A stretch of DNA of 64,000 bases from Echinarachnius parma (Eukaryota > Echinodermata > Echinoidea > Clypeasteroida > Echinarachniidae). The notes beneath the pieces were generated by a model. The model was given only the letters and a program-made list of their open reading frames with translations. It did not search any database and was not told the origin of the DNA. Below are positions 33,288 to 45,390 of the stretch, piece by piece. The stretch is taken from assembly GCA_037951105.1 (NCBI GenBank), contig JBAMJV010004336.1, positions 62,001 through 126,000 on the forward strand, written 5' to 3'. Position 1 is the first letter of the stretch. Each line of letters starts with the position of its first letter. The position numbers were made by a program, and so were the translations under genes.

Positions 33288-33367
33288 AACCCACTCAAGG
33301 CTAGTCCCCAAATAGGGTCTATAAAGATTGCCTGTTATACCAGAATCAAATCGTCTTCAATGGGTTA
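33288..33367. mobile_element. Short element family S relative
   Basis: Starts AACCCACTC and ends CAATGGGTTAA. The interior diverges from the type copy. Confidence 0.5.
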
Positions 33368-33701
33368 ACATGTTGGAGACAATATTATTTTGTTGAAAAA
33401 TTTATTTGCCATAGACCCAAGCCACAGATATTTCACGCTTAGCTCTAAGCAGATTGAATAAATCATTGTGAACTGAACATTATCTTAGCAATAGTAACAT
33501 AATGAAAGGAAGAATCTCATAAACCATATTTCAGATCTATGAATTATTTCATATATAGTCAGGTGATCACCTGTGAAAAAAGAAGATTTTTCTTATTATC
33601 AAGATAGGAAGTTGGCCATGTAAATAAATAACCTTGGTGGTGTTCATGAATAATCAAATCGTTCCAGCATTCCCACTTGACACAATTTATGGTATATTTT
33701 A

Positions 33702-34024
33702 CAGGGATGCCAGTGGCAAATGGCTCCAGGGCCTGAAAATTTGTGGAGACTCAAAATAATGTCCGCGAAGCGCACATCACGAGTACGAAGCGCAAAGTCC
33801 TTTTAGCCGGGGTCCAGGGCCCGCTTTAGGGCCCTGGAAGCTCTGGGGTTCCAGATGCTCTCTGGTGCAATATGAGCCTATTTTGGGGATAATATCCCCT
33901 ATTTAAAATAATTTTTTTTTTTTTAATAAATTCTTTTTTTTTTTTTTTTTTATCCAGCCGGAACTTTGATTAAAAAAACGGAAAAGCCGGAATTCCGGCT
34001 ATAGCCCGAACTCTGCCATCCCTG
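33702..34024. mobile_element. hAT-like non-autonomous element
   Basis: Ends CAGGGATGCCAG and CTGCCATCCCTG are inverted. The flanks share ATTTTA, a possible decayed target duplication. The interior has A/T homopolymers and CGAAGCGCA motifs. Confidence 0.75.
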
Positions 34025-34025
34025 A

Positions 34026-34207
34026 TTTTAACCCGCAACCTAATAGATTTGGCAATCCCCATAGAGATTAGAGTTAAATACAGGGCCTACCAGTAAACAA
34101 AAATCATCTTCAGCGGGTTATTAATATTAACCCTAGATGTTGCAATTCCCACAGAGTTATAAATATTATATCATACAAGGTTCCCATTGGCAATGCCGCA
34201 AAGGGTT
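34026..34207. mobile_element. Two adjacent family S relatives
   Basis: 34026-34120 (AACCCGCAACC to GCGGGTTA) and 34131-34207 (AACCCTAG to AAAGGGTTAA). Diverged members. Confidence 0.5.
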
Positions 34208-34533
34208 AATACCGCTTTTTTCCTAGGTGAGCATCTTGTATCTGTGACAAGATGCTGGGACTGGGGCGAGGAGGGAACAGGGCCTCTACCAGTACCAGGA
34301 TTGAGGGAAGACATTTACAGCACGCCGCAGACATTGATTTACGTCTCCTGCAATCTCACAATAAATCAATACTCTCATCTTAGTGGTATGCAGGAATTCA
34401 CAATCAAACTCTGTGTGACATGATCAGGCCCCCCCCCCCCCCCCCTCCCCCACCCCCTCTCCAATGCACAAAGATGATAATCGGAATATCATCAGATGAG
34501 AATAAGATAGCAATGCAAGATATACTGTACATG

Positions 34534-34689
34534 CAGGGTAGGAAATATACGGGGGCTGAGGGCGATTTTGCCCCCTGAAAATCAGTAGATAGCCCTTTAG
34601 ATTACCATCTATTAGGGAATTATGTGAAATATTTTGTGATATCCATCAGATTGAAAAAGTAGCCCCCTAAAATAAAAAATTAATTCCTG
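34534..34689. mobile_element. Short hAT-like element, AGCCCCCTAAAAT family
   Basis: Matches the element at 47966-48143 over most of its length (ATTTTGTGAT, CATCAGATTGAAAAAGTAGC blocks), with ends CAGGGTAGGAAAT and ATTCCTG. No clear target duplication at this copy. Confidence 0.7.
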
Positions 34690-36770
34690 CATTGTGTATA
34701 CATGTATGTCAGTTGAATTTGTTCTTCTGGCCTGATCAGAACAAGTAGAATAGAAAATTACAATAATTTTTAATGGACCAAAGTCAGAAAATGACCAGGG
34801 CCCCATAGCAGAAAGAGATGCAATTTGATTTGTAAAGTTGCAATTGTACATCAGATCATGTGACTAAATGCGCAAATCTGATTGGTTGAAATGCGCAAAC
34901 TTTCTGACTGACAATTAATTGTAACTTACAAACGATTGTATCTCTGTCTGCAACGGGGCCCAGAACAAAAATGGATTTATTTGGCTGCAAAGTTGGGCAT
35001 GTAGCACTCGGTACCATTCTAAAGTTTTTAACCCGGCCGAAGCTCAATTCAAACGGGCCTGTTCCACATCCCTTCTCTCAATGCAGAGAAGATACATTTA
35101 CACACTTAAACTTGGAAGGTTGTGAAAATATTACTGGAGATTTTCTCTTGAAATTTGTTAATGACAGGTAATAGGCTGCTTTCATTTTGACACGTTTACT
35201 AGTCAACGTGTCGAGATGACGTCATTTTCATGCACTGCGCATGCGTCAATATCGGCCACACGCTCACCGTCCGATTTGAGCACGCGTTCATCCCTGTTTT
35301 CACCGGTGACCCAAAAGACGGTCACCGTGTCTTGTTTATGACGTCATACTCTTCTCGAGATGCATGATATCGCGGAAATATCATACTAAAAGCGAGTCCC
35401 ATGTTAGTTTATCAATTTTGGTACTAATAGTAAAAATTCAAACATGTTACTGCTTGAATTTGCATTGCGATTGCGTACGATGCCAAGGCAATGGCGCAAA
35501 TACGTGTTTGGCCTGTTTGTATGCTATGTATGCTACGTATCTTCCAGACGTCTATGAATCATTGAACCAAAAAGTCTGTCTGCCCTAATATACATGTACA
35601 GTATGACTCAGTTGGCAATGGATTGCATCAATGTGTTGAGCAAAATCAATGACATAACTTGTTTCAAATAAAATAAAATAAAATATTTTAACACTTTGTC
35701 TATTTCATACAAAACAATGATTGACAAGATCTATTTAAAATGAACACAAAAAGTTGCAGTGCCAAGTCTTACATGTATGCGCATTACTTCAGAAGATATA
35801 TGACCGGCCATAGCAAAACCCGGCACTTGTCGGTTATTCATGTTTTGAACAAATGGGCATTTTAAGTTCACATAACGTGTGTAAAAGACCTATGATTGTA
35901 AAATTGAAACAATCATATCTTCGCCAATTATTGACCAATTTGTTAGAACAAAGCATGAAATGAAAGCTTGTGATGAGGCCTTTCTAATACTATGAAATCT
36001 ATTTTTTGATTTTTTTACCGATAAGTGCAGGGTTTTTCTATATCCGGTCACATATGATTTGAATCATCAGAAGGGAAAGAGCATTCATTAATACCTCATC
36101 AAGGTCGTAGCATAAAAATAAAGAAATATATTAGCCAGTATGATATGCAAATGAAGTGTAATTCAGAGCTACCTAAAATTTCACATTACAAACAATAGTC
36201 ATACAAAAGTATCGGGATGATTTTGTATGTCAATGTGAAACAATGGATCCCAAGCTTTTGTTAAAACCAAAATGTACCCCCATGTTTTTTATTCCCTCTT
36301 TTCTTAACTTTTTGTTTTACTGAATATTAGTTCCCTATCATTAAAAAGGGAGAAATATATCAGAAGATATTTTGATCACAAACGTATTTCACAGGAAAGT
36401 TGCCGTGCCCATGAATTACTGATGCTTTCAATCACATAATGGCTAGCAGGCACTGGCATTAATGCACCGTTTGTCATTGATGAATAGGGATATCATGTAC
36501 AGATGATTGATTCTCCTGACAAAATCACTATTCCCGCTCTCCTTTTCATGATGATTTCGCTCATCTTCAGAGCTTATAAAATCGAAATGACTGTGACCCA
36601 ATTGCAAAAAAAAAAAAAAAAATGCATGATATTTCAGTGTGATAACTTATTTCACATTCATACATATTTGGTCAACAATATATAATCTACATGTACATGT
36701 AACTCCCCATATTGTGTACACACGTTTCATCTTTTTCAGTTTTCTTCAGTCACATTGTTTCCATTCCCTA
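34690..36770. other. Intron 1 stretch without recognisable gene
   Basis: Includes an ATAAA-type tail near 35664-35690 and inverted AACGTGTC-type short motifs near 35190-35215. No supported feature. Confidence 0.4.
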
Positions 36771-36850
36771 TTAACCCCTTGACTACCGGAACCGGGTCGG
36801 TTGTGTACAAAGTCTATAGGGATTCCAGAAACTAGAAGGGAACGGGTTAA
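36771..36850. mobile_element. Short TTAA element family S, copy (80 bp, inverted)
   Basis: Exactly 80 bp from TTAA to TTAA, opposite orientation to the copy at 21373. Confidence 0.8.
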
Positions 36851-36959
36851 ACTTCACAATTTGATGTGTATACATGTATTCTACAAATCATATTGAACTC
36901 TAATGAAGCGTAAACATAACTGGGAAAAAAAGAAAAAAAAATTATACATTTTGTGAACA

Positions 36960-37135
36960 AACAAAATGAGGAGTTGTCCACAAATTTACCAGAGTGGGAT
37001 GACAATGTGAGTCACCCATAGAAATAAATAAATGGCTAATACATGGTTAATAAAATCTCCATAGAGCCATAACTCGTATTATTTCCTGACCGATTGTGCT
37101 AAAAATATTATGGATTATTCCTTATATTTACCGCT
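36960..37135. repeat. Fragment related to foldback element G
   Basis: Shares ordered blocks (GAGTTGTCCAC, CCATAGAAATAAAT, CCGATTGTGCT, ATTCCTT) with the right arm of the element at 46848-47397. Confidence 0.6.
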
Positions 37136-37489
37136 TATAATGCAAACAATGGTTTGCCTGAGTTTAATTACGCTTTAAGTTTTCATTATTTCTTCTGCGA
37201 TGTAAACAAAGCTAGTAAGCTGAAACCAAAAGTAAACATGGTTTTGACTAAAAATGATTGCTTATTTGCTTATTGTTATCCTTTCTACTACACTAATGAT
37301 AAAAGCCCCTCATGATGTGATTTCTTCAATGTAAGTCAACATCCTTTGCATTGAATATCAAACTGTTCATCAATTCTTTTATTTTGTTGTAGTCTTATTT
37401 ATCCAGGTTAGCCTCTTCAGTGCTCTATTTGCTCTGTTCTCCCAGAGGGACCTGCATCTATTTGTTTTTATTATTTATAACTCGGCCAT

Positions 37490-37762
37490 TAGATACACTT
37501 CCACACTTTATTGTGCACTCTCTCAACTCCCTGGGGAGCATTCCAGCAGGTGCTACTTTATAGTGCACTCATGCATTTTACACACCCTCATTCATGCCAA
37601 GTACCCATATTGCATCTGGGCGGGGAGCAGCAATGTGGATTATAAAGTGCCTTGCTGAAGGACACAAGTGCTGTACATATTGGCAGCATCGATCTGTGTT
37701 TGAACCCGGCTCCCGTGCTTTGCAGTCAAGCGCCTATCCAATCGTGCCACAACACCTCCACT
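37490..37762 (-). mobile_element. tRNA-derived SINE family V, copy 1
   Basis: On the minus strand: A-box-like GGCACGATTGGATAGG and B-box-like GGGTTCAAACAC, then a body with GTCCTTCAGCAAGGCAC. Further copies at 44612-44878 and 50540-50806 match in order. The conserved body resembles the core domains shared by deuterostome SINEs (Deu-type), from memory. Confidence 0.8.
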
Positions 37763-38274
37763 ATCATTAACAATCATATCAATTAACCATCATGAAGCAA
37801 TTAAGCTCCATAGCAACATAATATACAGTATTTCATCAGCATGAACGCAGAACAGAAAGGGAGTGTGTATGGAGGGGAGCAGCAGCCAGCGTTCCTTCCA
37901 ACATTTAATACATAACCAAATACCAATGTGTGTTATCATGTGGATTGAAATAAGCATTGCTTTGAACAACAGAGGGCAGCAGACAACAATAATATGATTT
38001 ACTCATGGAATCACACACTAACAACCCTATAAGGAACAGTGAACTTCTTGGATGCAATTATGCATACTTCTAATTTCCCATTTCACACACTACATAATAT
38101 GGTGAAATAAAATAAACTGCAGTCACAGGCTCTCACTTCTAGAGGAAAAATAAATAAAGAAATAATTGGAGAAAATTGTCCTCTACGATGTTCCTTTTAC
38201 CTTGGTATGTAATGTTATACCATGTCAAGTTCTGATTTGATTGGTTCCACTTGGTGTTTAAAAATTTGAATCAA

Positions 38275-38485
38275 TATAGAGTACAGAAGCTATGACGTCA
38301 TAAAAATCTATTTTTGAATTTCTCAATTTGAACTTCCTTTTCCGAAAGAGCATCAAAAATAAAATCAATTGAATATGTTAAGTATTGGCTGAGATATGCC
38401 CATCCGAATGAATTTTACTTCAATGGGCAATCAGTGTTATAGTGCTCTGGTTCATAAAGTTGAACTACCCCTTTAAACTAGCTAA
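38275..38485 (+). mobile_element. Single arm of foldback family E
   Basis: Starts GAGTACAGAAGCTATGACG and follows one arm of the 25952-26323 palindrome to CTGGTTCATAAAGTT, then ends at CTACCCCTTTAA, the terminus of family A. Confidence 0.8.
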
Positions 38486-39095
38486 CTTGATATTAGCCAC
38501 CTTATCTACAATGCCTATCTTGGCATATTCCTGTTTTAAGCACTATCAGTTTGTTGTGCACAGTATTAAATGTAAACCGTGGCAAACAATGTCAGAACAG
38601 AATCATTTCCTGTTTTTCTCAATAATATGGCAATCAGAAATCTCAATGCATTGCTGATACAATGTACAATAACACCTTATATTTAGAAAGCTAATTAGAT
38701 AACAAAGCAAAGACAGAGCAAAACGTTTGTCCAAAGTCACCCCGGTTTACAGTATACACACTTCCTCTCTCTATGTTATACATTGTATGTCAAAGTCCTG
38801 GATATATATAGACCTGTTGTGAAAAGTTAGCCATTGTTTTAGAGTGTATACATGTAGAAGTAAAAAGGATAGTTCCTGCATGATGAGCAGTAGAGGAAGT
38901 GATTGATCTACGCTGCTAAGGTCAACTGCAGTTTGATGGGTTTACTCATTTCCAAACTAAATAATTTACCAATCAAATACCACTACATACTCTTCCCTTT
39001 AAAATTTGTATTTAATAATTTATTTATATAAATATAGTTATGATCAAAAGTAGTAATACATATGTTTAAATTTTGTATCCCCATAAGGTTTGTTT

Positions 39096-39178
39096 TTAAA
39101 GGGACTTAGTAACATTGTCCAAATCCTCAAAATCCAATTGGAATTCTAGCGGTTCCCTCATACCTTGTTTTATTCGCA
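39096..39178 (-). mobile_element. MITE family B fragment
   Basis: Inverted end of family B (TTAAAGGGACTTAGTAAC), truncated by the neighbouring C-type element. Confidence 0.75.
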
Positions 39179-39180
39179 TG

Positions 39181-39610
39181 AGGGCATCTCCAGCGTCACG
39201 GACATTACAAACAGACATTATTTTCATGACTTTCCAATGCCATTACTAATTCATACCTCTCCCTAATGTCTAACTTTTATTTTGAGTACAAAGCAATAGC
39301 CTGGTTAAGTATGCAAAAAAAGTTTCAGAACATTTATCCAATTTGTTACTGAGTAATTCTGCAAAATGTGCGCCGTCACGGACATTACATTTTTTGGACA
39401 TGACTTTTTGCATCCATATACATCTTTGCAAAAGTCTGTGAGTTCTGAGACCTCACAAAGGTGATTTAGGTATTCAATTATAGACAAGACAATGATGAAT
39501 TGAATCCAAGTTGGATTTTGTGAAACGGGCCAGGTATATGTGATCTAGACAACAAAACGTTGCGTCACGGACATTACATTTTCAGTGTCACGGACATTAC
39601 AGTTTTGTCC
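39181..39610 (-). mobile_element. Transposon C2, partial
   Basis: Inverted copy of the right part of C1 (14041-15708), with the GCGTCACGGACATTAC motif near 39195, 39373, 39563 and 39588. Only one terminus is present. Confidence 0.85.
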
Positions 39611-39809
39611 GGAGGATTTGATTGATTGAAAAATATACTTTAAAGCACTCAAAAGACTGAAATTTTAATCTGAACAGGTACTTTGATTATCAGTCATCAA
39701 ATTTGGTGCCTTAAATAATAAAAATACCAGAAAACGTGGAAAAAAAAAACGGGCCCTCTCTACCAAAACTAAACTACCCCTTTAAGTTACAAATCAAAAA
39801 TTGTCTTTA

Positions 39810-40169
39810 TTAAAGGGTACCACCACCCAAAAATAACATTATTATAAAAGAAATGTAACATCTTTAGTAGTCCATTCCATCAACAAGTTCACAAAACTAT
39901 GTTTCCAGAAAAAAAATATATAATTGGAAAACGCATCACCATTCTAAAGCATGCGTTCATGGGTATGAATGTACGAGACTACTATGTCCAGAGCGAACAA
40001 ATCGTCCAGGATTCTATTGTCTCCAAACGTAAACGCGTGAATAGCATTGACGCACTCACAAGTGTTTGGCCTGTACGGAACCAGGAAATAATAGTGGTTC
40101 CATAAGTGGTGGTAATTTATTGCTTTGTTAATAATTATGTGTTGTTCTTTGCCTGGTGGTCCCCTTTAA
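39810..40169 (+). mobile_element. MITE family D, copy 2
   Basis: TTAA-flanked, same ends as the copy at 18517-18926, 360 bp. Confidence 0.88.
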
Positions 40170-40259
40170 TAAAACCATGACAAAAACCATTGTTAGTTTA
40201 TTAAATTACATGGAATTTAATATCTTACAATATAACATCAAACTATGTACTGTATATCA

Positions 40260-40802
40260 TTAAAGGGATAGTTGATTGTTGGTATAGGGGGGCACTTCAC
40301 AAAAAAAAAAATTTGTGAGATAATGAAAAACTGACTGTCAAATTTGAAAGAACATATAATTTTAATGACAGAATAAATTTTATTTGAACGAAATCGGTTC
40401 AGAAACGGCTGAAATATCCATAAACATATTTTTATTTTAAAATTCTTCACTGGGGGATATTTTGACTTTTTAGAAAAAAAAATTAAAATGCTTAAAGACT
40501 ACTTTGAAATAAATCTGAATAAGTTTTTAAAAAGTTGTTGATATCTCTATTGAATCATTATTTTAACAAAACATTAAATGCACAATTTTGTATGAAAAAT
40601 GGCTAAAACCAATTATTTTTTTAGAGAGCGCCCTCTTGAGTTGTAACAGCTCTTTTTGAATGATAACAGGGGTTTTACTTAGTCGTTTGTAATTGTGTAT
40701 ACTTTTCGAGCATGGTGAAGTTATAACTATCATTTTGTACCGTAATGGTGCAGGTTTTGGTTACTAAAGTTAAGTTTGACCAATACTCAACTATCCCTTT
40801 AA
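40260..40802 (+). mobile_element. MITE family A, copy 2
   Basis: TTAA-flanked, 543 bp, ends AGGGATAGTTGATTGTTGGT and inverse. Internal blocks such as AGAAACGGCTGAAATATC match the copy at 4410-4954. Confidence 0.88.
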
Positions 40803-40949
40803 GTGGCACACAAACATCATTAAGTTATTATTCTTCCTCTTTAGCTTGAAAATGAAAACTGTATTTTTTGTCATTGATTTCCTCTTTAAATGGTCATAAT
40901 TTTGAAGGACCAGTGATTGCATTTCACATAAAGGTAACTATGTACACTC

Positions 40950-41398
40950 AATGCTCAAAATTAGCACAGGCCCACTTGGGCCCTGGGCCCCTAACAATTA
41001 GCATTGGGCCACCCCCTACAGAAATCTTAAGCGTGCCGCAAGCCAGCAACTAGCTTGCGGCTAGCTAGGCGTTCTCTGCTGAAATTGTGAGCGTGCAGCA
41101 GATTTTAAGCATGCCATAAAGCATGCGGATATATTTTGCAAGCTTAATTCGGGCAAAGATCACCTATAGGCTTGCCGCTAGCTAGTCGCAAGCTAGCTGC
41201 TGGCTTGCAACACTCTTAGATTTACATTTCATTGACACTAAATTTACTGGCCCGAACTGGCAACCAAATAAAACAGAATTTGTTATGTTTTCCTTTGTTT
41301 GGGGCCACCAGATTCAGGTTTGGGGCTACTAGAATTTGTTAAATCTTGCTTTAACTTTCGCAACTGGGCCACAGGGTAACAGTTAATTTCTAGCATTG
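40950..41398. mobile_element. hAT-like element with repeated AGCTTGCGGC motifs
   Basis: Inverted ends CAATGCT and AGCATTG, flanks sharing TACACT. The interior (41030-41220) holds several inverted CTAGCTTGCGGCTAGC-type motifs, which would fold. Confidence 0.6.
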
Positions 41399-41430
41399 CT
41401 ACACTTCATAAGAAGTCTACAAGCCACATA

Positions 41431-41892
41431 CCGTAAAACTCCGTTTATAAGACGCACTCGTGTATAAAACGCACCCCCAACTTTCTATTTAAAAAAAAAA
41501 AAAAAAAAAAAAAACATTTTTTTTTTTTTTTTTTTTTTTAGAATATTTTTTTTTCATGAATATTCATATATTCATGAGGTAGCAACTAGCAATGCTCATT
41601 AAATATGCAAAATACTAAATTCATTAATAACTTTTTTGTTGAAAAAAATGTATAACCACTGTTTAGAAAATTGAATATTAAATGAGTGCTGCTACTCATG
41701 AATATCTGAATATTCAATTAGTAGCAGTGTTACTGCCTAAAAACTTGCATTTTGTTTTGCTAACCACTATAATTTATGTAGGAAAAAGGTATATTTTGAT
41801 AAATGTTCCCTCTTATATCAAGCTCTTGTCATGCCCTAGACCAGTTTAATATGCATTAAACATGACTACTGGGTGTCCCCAAAAAAAATTTC

Positions 41893-41944
<52 letters not shown>

Positions 41945-42028
41945 GCTGTACCTGTGTATGAGACGCTCCCCCTACTTTGAAAATTTTCCGACGGAAAAAA
42001 AGTGCGTCTTATACACGGAGTTTTACGG
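41431..42028. mobile_element. TA-flanked element with CCGTAAAACTCCG inverted ends
   Basis: Ends CCGTAAAACTCCG and CGGAGTTTTACGG plus inverted TATAAGACGCAC motifs, flanked by TA. The interior has A and T homopolymers (about 41490-41540 and 41899-41943) likely to be unstable. Confidence 0.8.
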
Positions 42029-42264
42029 TATATATATCATGCAAGTGTATTCGGTGATTGCACCATGTCGGGGTTTGTCAGTTTGTTCAATAACCTGTGT
42101 CCGTATTCACACAATAAAACTGACAGTGCAATGCCTCCAGTTACAATACTGTCAAAATAAAAGACTGTGTACACAGTCATGCAGTGCACAATTGTCAGAC
42201 AGCACAACCTTCATCCAGTCAAGACACCATGGACAAGGGACAATAAAACATAATTGAAAAGAAC

Positions 42265-42702
42265 AGTTAGAGGGAACCAACACCCAAAATAATATTCTGA
42301 TAGCTGAAAAGTAATAGTTTAGTAGTCCATTCCTACAACAAGCTCAGAAAAATAGGTTTCCACACAAATTAAATGTTTGAAAATCTAATCACCATACTGA
42401 AGTACATATATGTGTTCATGGGTCTGCAGATCGAAGAAGACTATTTATTGTCTAGGACGTATGCGTCTTGCGTTGAACTCCAAATGTATGCATACAAATT
42501 GGTGCACTTGCAGACATTTGGCGCATACAAAGCCATGAGGACCTGTTAGTTCTGTAAGTGTTGGTGATTAATTGTATTGTTTATGAATTACTGTACAGTG
42601 TACACAACCCTTTGCAAAGTGCTGGACATCTATTTGATATCAAACAACGGTACCAACACACATATAAGCCTGTGTTGTTCTTTGTGTGGTGGTCCCCTTT
42701 AA
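42265..42702 (+). mobile_element. MITE family D, copy 3
   Basis: Diverged member, right end TGGTGGTCCCCTTTAA. Left TTAA not preserved. Confidence 0.8.
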
Positions 42703-42883
42703 GAATAAGAATAGAGTAGCACTGAGGACTGGGCAGACATTTGAATGGCAAGAACGTACATGTACACCCTTCTTCCCTAGGCTACACAGACACAAAGAGA
42801 ATCAGAGTGAATCATTCTACTTGTTCCCATGAAATATAGACAAAAATTGTATGAAAAGGTCAGGACAAAGTGTGAAGAGAACA

Positions 42884-42963
42884 TTAACCAATTGCTTACG
42901 GGAACCAGGTGGGTTATGTACAAAGTCTATGGGGATTTCAGAATCTCAAAGGGAACGGGTTTA
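42884..42963. mobile_element. Short element family S, copy (inverted)
   Basis: 80 bp, blocks CTTACGGGAACCAGG, CAAAGTCTATGGGGATTTC, GAACGGGTTTA. Confidence 0.75.
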
Positions 42964-43233
42964 TCAGATGAGGCCATTCCCAAGTCTGATATCAGTTCAG
43001 GGTGTATGGACAAGGCATGATAGACACAAGCTACATCATCTTTGATGGGTGAAGAGTCAAAGACCACATCTACACAGTCACGCTATAGACACAATTTCCT
43101 TGTAGCACAGAGTACAGAGACAATGCATGTACTGGCAAGTCTCCCGACACCTGCCACCCATGCATTGTGTATTCACAGCCTGCTACACACAACAGTATGG
43201 TAATGTCTGTACGTACGAGTGCCTGAGACTTAC

Positions 43234-43546
43234 CCCAGAAGACACATCCAAATCTCCATCGCCCACCGGGCAGGACATCGGGGCTCATGCTCCTGGCCCT
43301 AGTCCTAGTCCTACGCAGTGGGACCACGTCCACCACCACGAAGCCACTCCCTCGCTTACTGCCGTCTGCTCTACGTCTTCTGGGAGGCGGAGACACAATG
43401 ACTCGAGGCACAGAGGCGTCACAATCAGCAGCAGCAGCAGTGGCTGCCTGCACTGGCTGCACAGGTTGCACACAGGGCACACCCATGTTTAGTCTGCCAG
43501 TGCCAATGCTCTGCCGGATTTTCTCAAGTCGCTTGATGATGCCCAT
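43234..43546 (-). CDS. ABL: ABL exon 1 (first coding exon, N-terminal cap)
   Basis: Codes for residues 1-104 plus the first base of codon 105. The start ATG at 43546 is followed by a Gly codon, so after Met removal the protein would have an N-terminal Gly. This matches the myristoylated start of ABL1 isoform 1b and the autoinhibitory cap. An in-frame TGA lies 9 nt upstream, so this is the first possible Met in the exon. The exon ends at a strong donor (GG then GTAAGT, 43233 downwards). Its leftover G joins the AT at the start of exon 2 to give Asp, so the phases agree. The segment is Ala-, Pro- and Arg-rich with little recognisable similarity, as expected for this variable region. Assignment rests on phase, strand, donor and the MG start, not on homology. 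An alternative first exon elsewhere cannot be excluded. Confidence 0.72.
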
Positions 43547-43559
43547 TAAACTTCAATCT
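43547..43559 (-). promoter_or_regulatory. Possible splice acceptor just upstream of the ABL start codon
   Basis: On the minus strand a TTTCCAG stands 11 nt before the ATG, so this exon may be spliced to an untranslated exon further upstream. The polypyrimidine tract is short, so this is only a possibility. No TATA box or initiator is convincing nearby. Confidence 0.25.
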
Positions 43560-44600
43560 GGAAATCATATCCTTTTCCAATTCCATCCAAGTGATTAATC
43601 CTGGTGTTGTCATACATTATAAAAAGTCTTCTTCTGCAGTTGGTCCAAATCATACAAACACTGTCCATATACCACCACTGATTATAGTTTCACTAAACCG
43701 TGAATGGGCCTTATCATTCCACAAACACAGTATGACTCCAAAATCACAATAATATGACATCACAACATTTCTACACTCCGTTTAACAAAAACATTTTGAA
43801 AACATCCTGTCAATTCACTCTTTGAACTGCTGCAATCCTAAAAGAATACCGGACGAAATGTGTTGCATGTACATGTAATAGCATGCGCGTTGGTAGAGAT
43901 GTGGTATTGGTATTTCCTTTGCTACTGGTTTACTGTTTGTGGCTCAGTGCACAATCAGTGGGAGGAAGCTAGCATGCATGGATAACACCATTTCCTGAAC
44001 CAACCATTACCAACAGATAAACTTCTCTCACAACATAACAATTCACAGTAATAATTAATGTACCTGTTTTCCAAACAGTGCAAATTATGTGCGGTTATAA
44101 AGGTATTTTCTGCACTGATGCTTTTTTGTATCAAGTCATTGTTGTGCTCTAAATGATTGTTTAAATTCAAATTATTCAACCGTAATTGTATTTCTATTCA
44201 CAGCTACTGTAATATAGTTTTCCACTCATCAAACATGCAAATTGTACCATTTTCAATATTATATCAATCAAATTCCATTCCATTATAAACTATTACTTGC
44301 AAAAGACAGAAAATAATGCAATTTCATTTAAATAAAAACTTTCCCCCTTTAGCCACCATATACAGTGATGAGTGATCACCAAAGTTTCTTGCAATGTGAA
44401 CCGACTTATCAATGAAAAAGCCTGAAGTGAATGAACTCATGGTTAAAGGTCCACATTTCTCACTGATAAGTTATCACAGTTGTACATCATTGATTAATCA
44501 TTAGATAAACATGTATTGAAAATTGTTCTCCAAAAGTGACATTGATATGATTCAGCATAATATGAATCTTCAACAAAGTAAAGAATGTCCTACATGGGTA
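43547..44600. other. Immediate upstream region of the ABL first coding exon
   Basis: AT-rich unique sequence with no CpG island, TATA box or open frame that I can support. It may contain 5' UTR or promoter sequence. Confidence 0.3.
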
Positions 44601-44611
44601 TATATGGGAAG

Positions 44612-44878
44612 GGCTTATAAGGGACAAGAACCATCTCAACTCCCAGGGGAGCATACTAGGCCAAGCTGACCTATGATGTAGAGTGCTACAGGCTAATTTA
44701 ACACCCGACCAAGTACCCATTTAAATACATGTACTCCTGGGTAGAGAGTAGCAATGTGGATTAAATGCCTTGCTGAAGGACATAAAATAATGGGGCATCG
44801 ATTGGATTCGAACTCGGGTCCCGAGATCGGAAGTCAAGCGCTTATCCGATCGTGCCACAACACCTCTACTATACTTGT
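44612..44878 (-). mobile_element. tRNA-derived SINE family V, copy 2
   Basis: B-box GAGTTCGAATCC and A-box-like GGCACGATCGGATAAG on the minus strand; best preserved copy of the family. Confidence 0.83.
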
Positions 44879-44922
44879 GTGACCCCCTAACATAACCCAT
44901 CTACAGGAGGAACTCAGCCATC

Positions 44923-45390
44923 TTAAAGGAACTAAAGAATACAACGTACTTTGGCACTTATTCCATAGTTGATGACTTGTAAAATAGGTCTGCTGAAAAA
45001 AACTCCATGAAAATAAACACTGAAAATAAACACAGTAGTGATTTTAGGCTAATTTTCTGATGCCAAATCTCACTTAGCAGCCAGTTTACGCCCCGCCCAC
45101 ATTTAGGATCCAAAATCAGCAGCGTGATTGACATGTGATTGACAATTCATCGGCTTACGTCATCTACATAATTTAGAGAGGCGTCGTGTACGGGGCGAAG
45201 TTCTTTAGATGACGTCACATTTTGGCGATTTAAAAGCCTGGGCATTCCCAGGACAATTAGATATTTACTAATTACCCAAAAATTGATTGATTTCATGGGA
45301 AATGACTGCCAAATTCTTTTTCTTGAGGAAAAAATACTTATACAGAGCGTAATTGTGAAAATTAGGCCATAGATGCTGTAGTTCCTTTAA
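44923..45390. mobile_element. TTAA element with AGGAACTA inverted ends
   Basis: TTAA, AGGAACTAAAG at the left; TGTAGTTCCT, TTAA at the right. 468 bp. An internal block includes TTAGATGACGTCAC. Confidence 0.75.

Larger units (their letters stand above)
12821..43233 (-). other. ABL intron 1 (30.4 kb)
   Basis: Single large intron between the first coding exon and exon 2, as inferred from matching phases. It holds most of the transposon fossils. No other convincing exon, RNA gene or ORF with known similarity is seen. Large first introns of ABL genes usually carry regulatory DNA (family knowledge). Confidence 0.7.
434..43546 (-). other. ABL: ABL-family tyrosine kinase gene, coding span of ten exons
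   Basis: Whole coding span of an ABL non-receptor tyrosine kinase. The exons, 5' to 3', are 43546-43234, 12820-12632, 10262-9961, 8122-7850, 7139-7055, 6532-6355, 5629-5445, 4123-3933, 2799-2613 and 1794-434. They sum to 3264 nt (1087 codons plus stop). Every junction has GT/AG and a matching codon phase, including codons split across introns 1, 2, 5, 6, 7 and 9. Predicted domains: SH3 about 147-203, SH2 about 212-302, linker with Tyr311, kinase about 327-580, basic and proline-rich tail, F-actin-binding domain about 986-1087. The length is close to vertebrate ABL1/ABL2 (about 1150-1180). ABL kinases link receptors and integrins to actin remodelling; that role is family knowledge. Only one ABL gene is seen, so it is probably the single pro-orthologue of ABL1 and ABL2 (inference). 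Confidence 0.93.

Noticed and set aside
43127-43598. Antisense frames opposite ABL exon 1
   Set aside because: They mirror the GC-rich coding exon; the minus-strand frame is the one with matching donor and phase.
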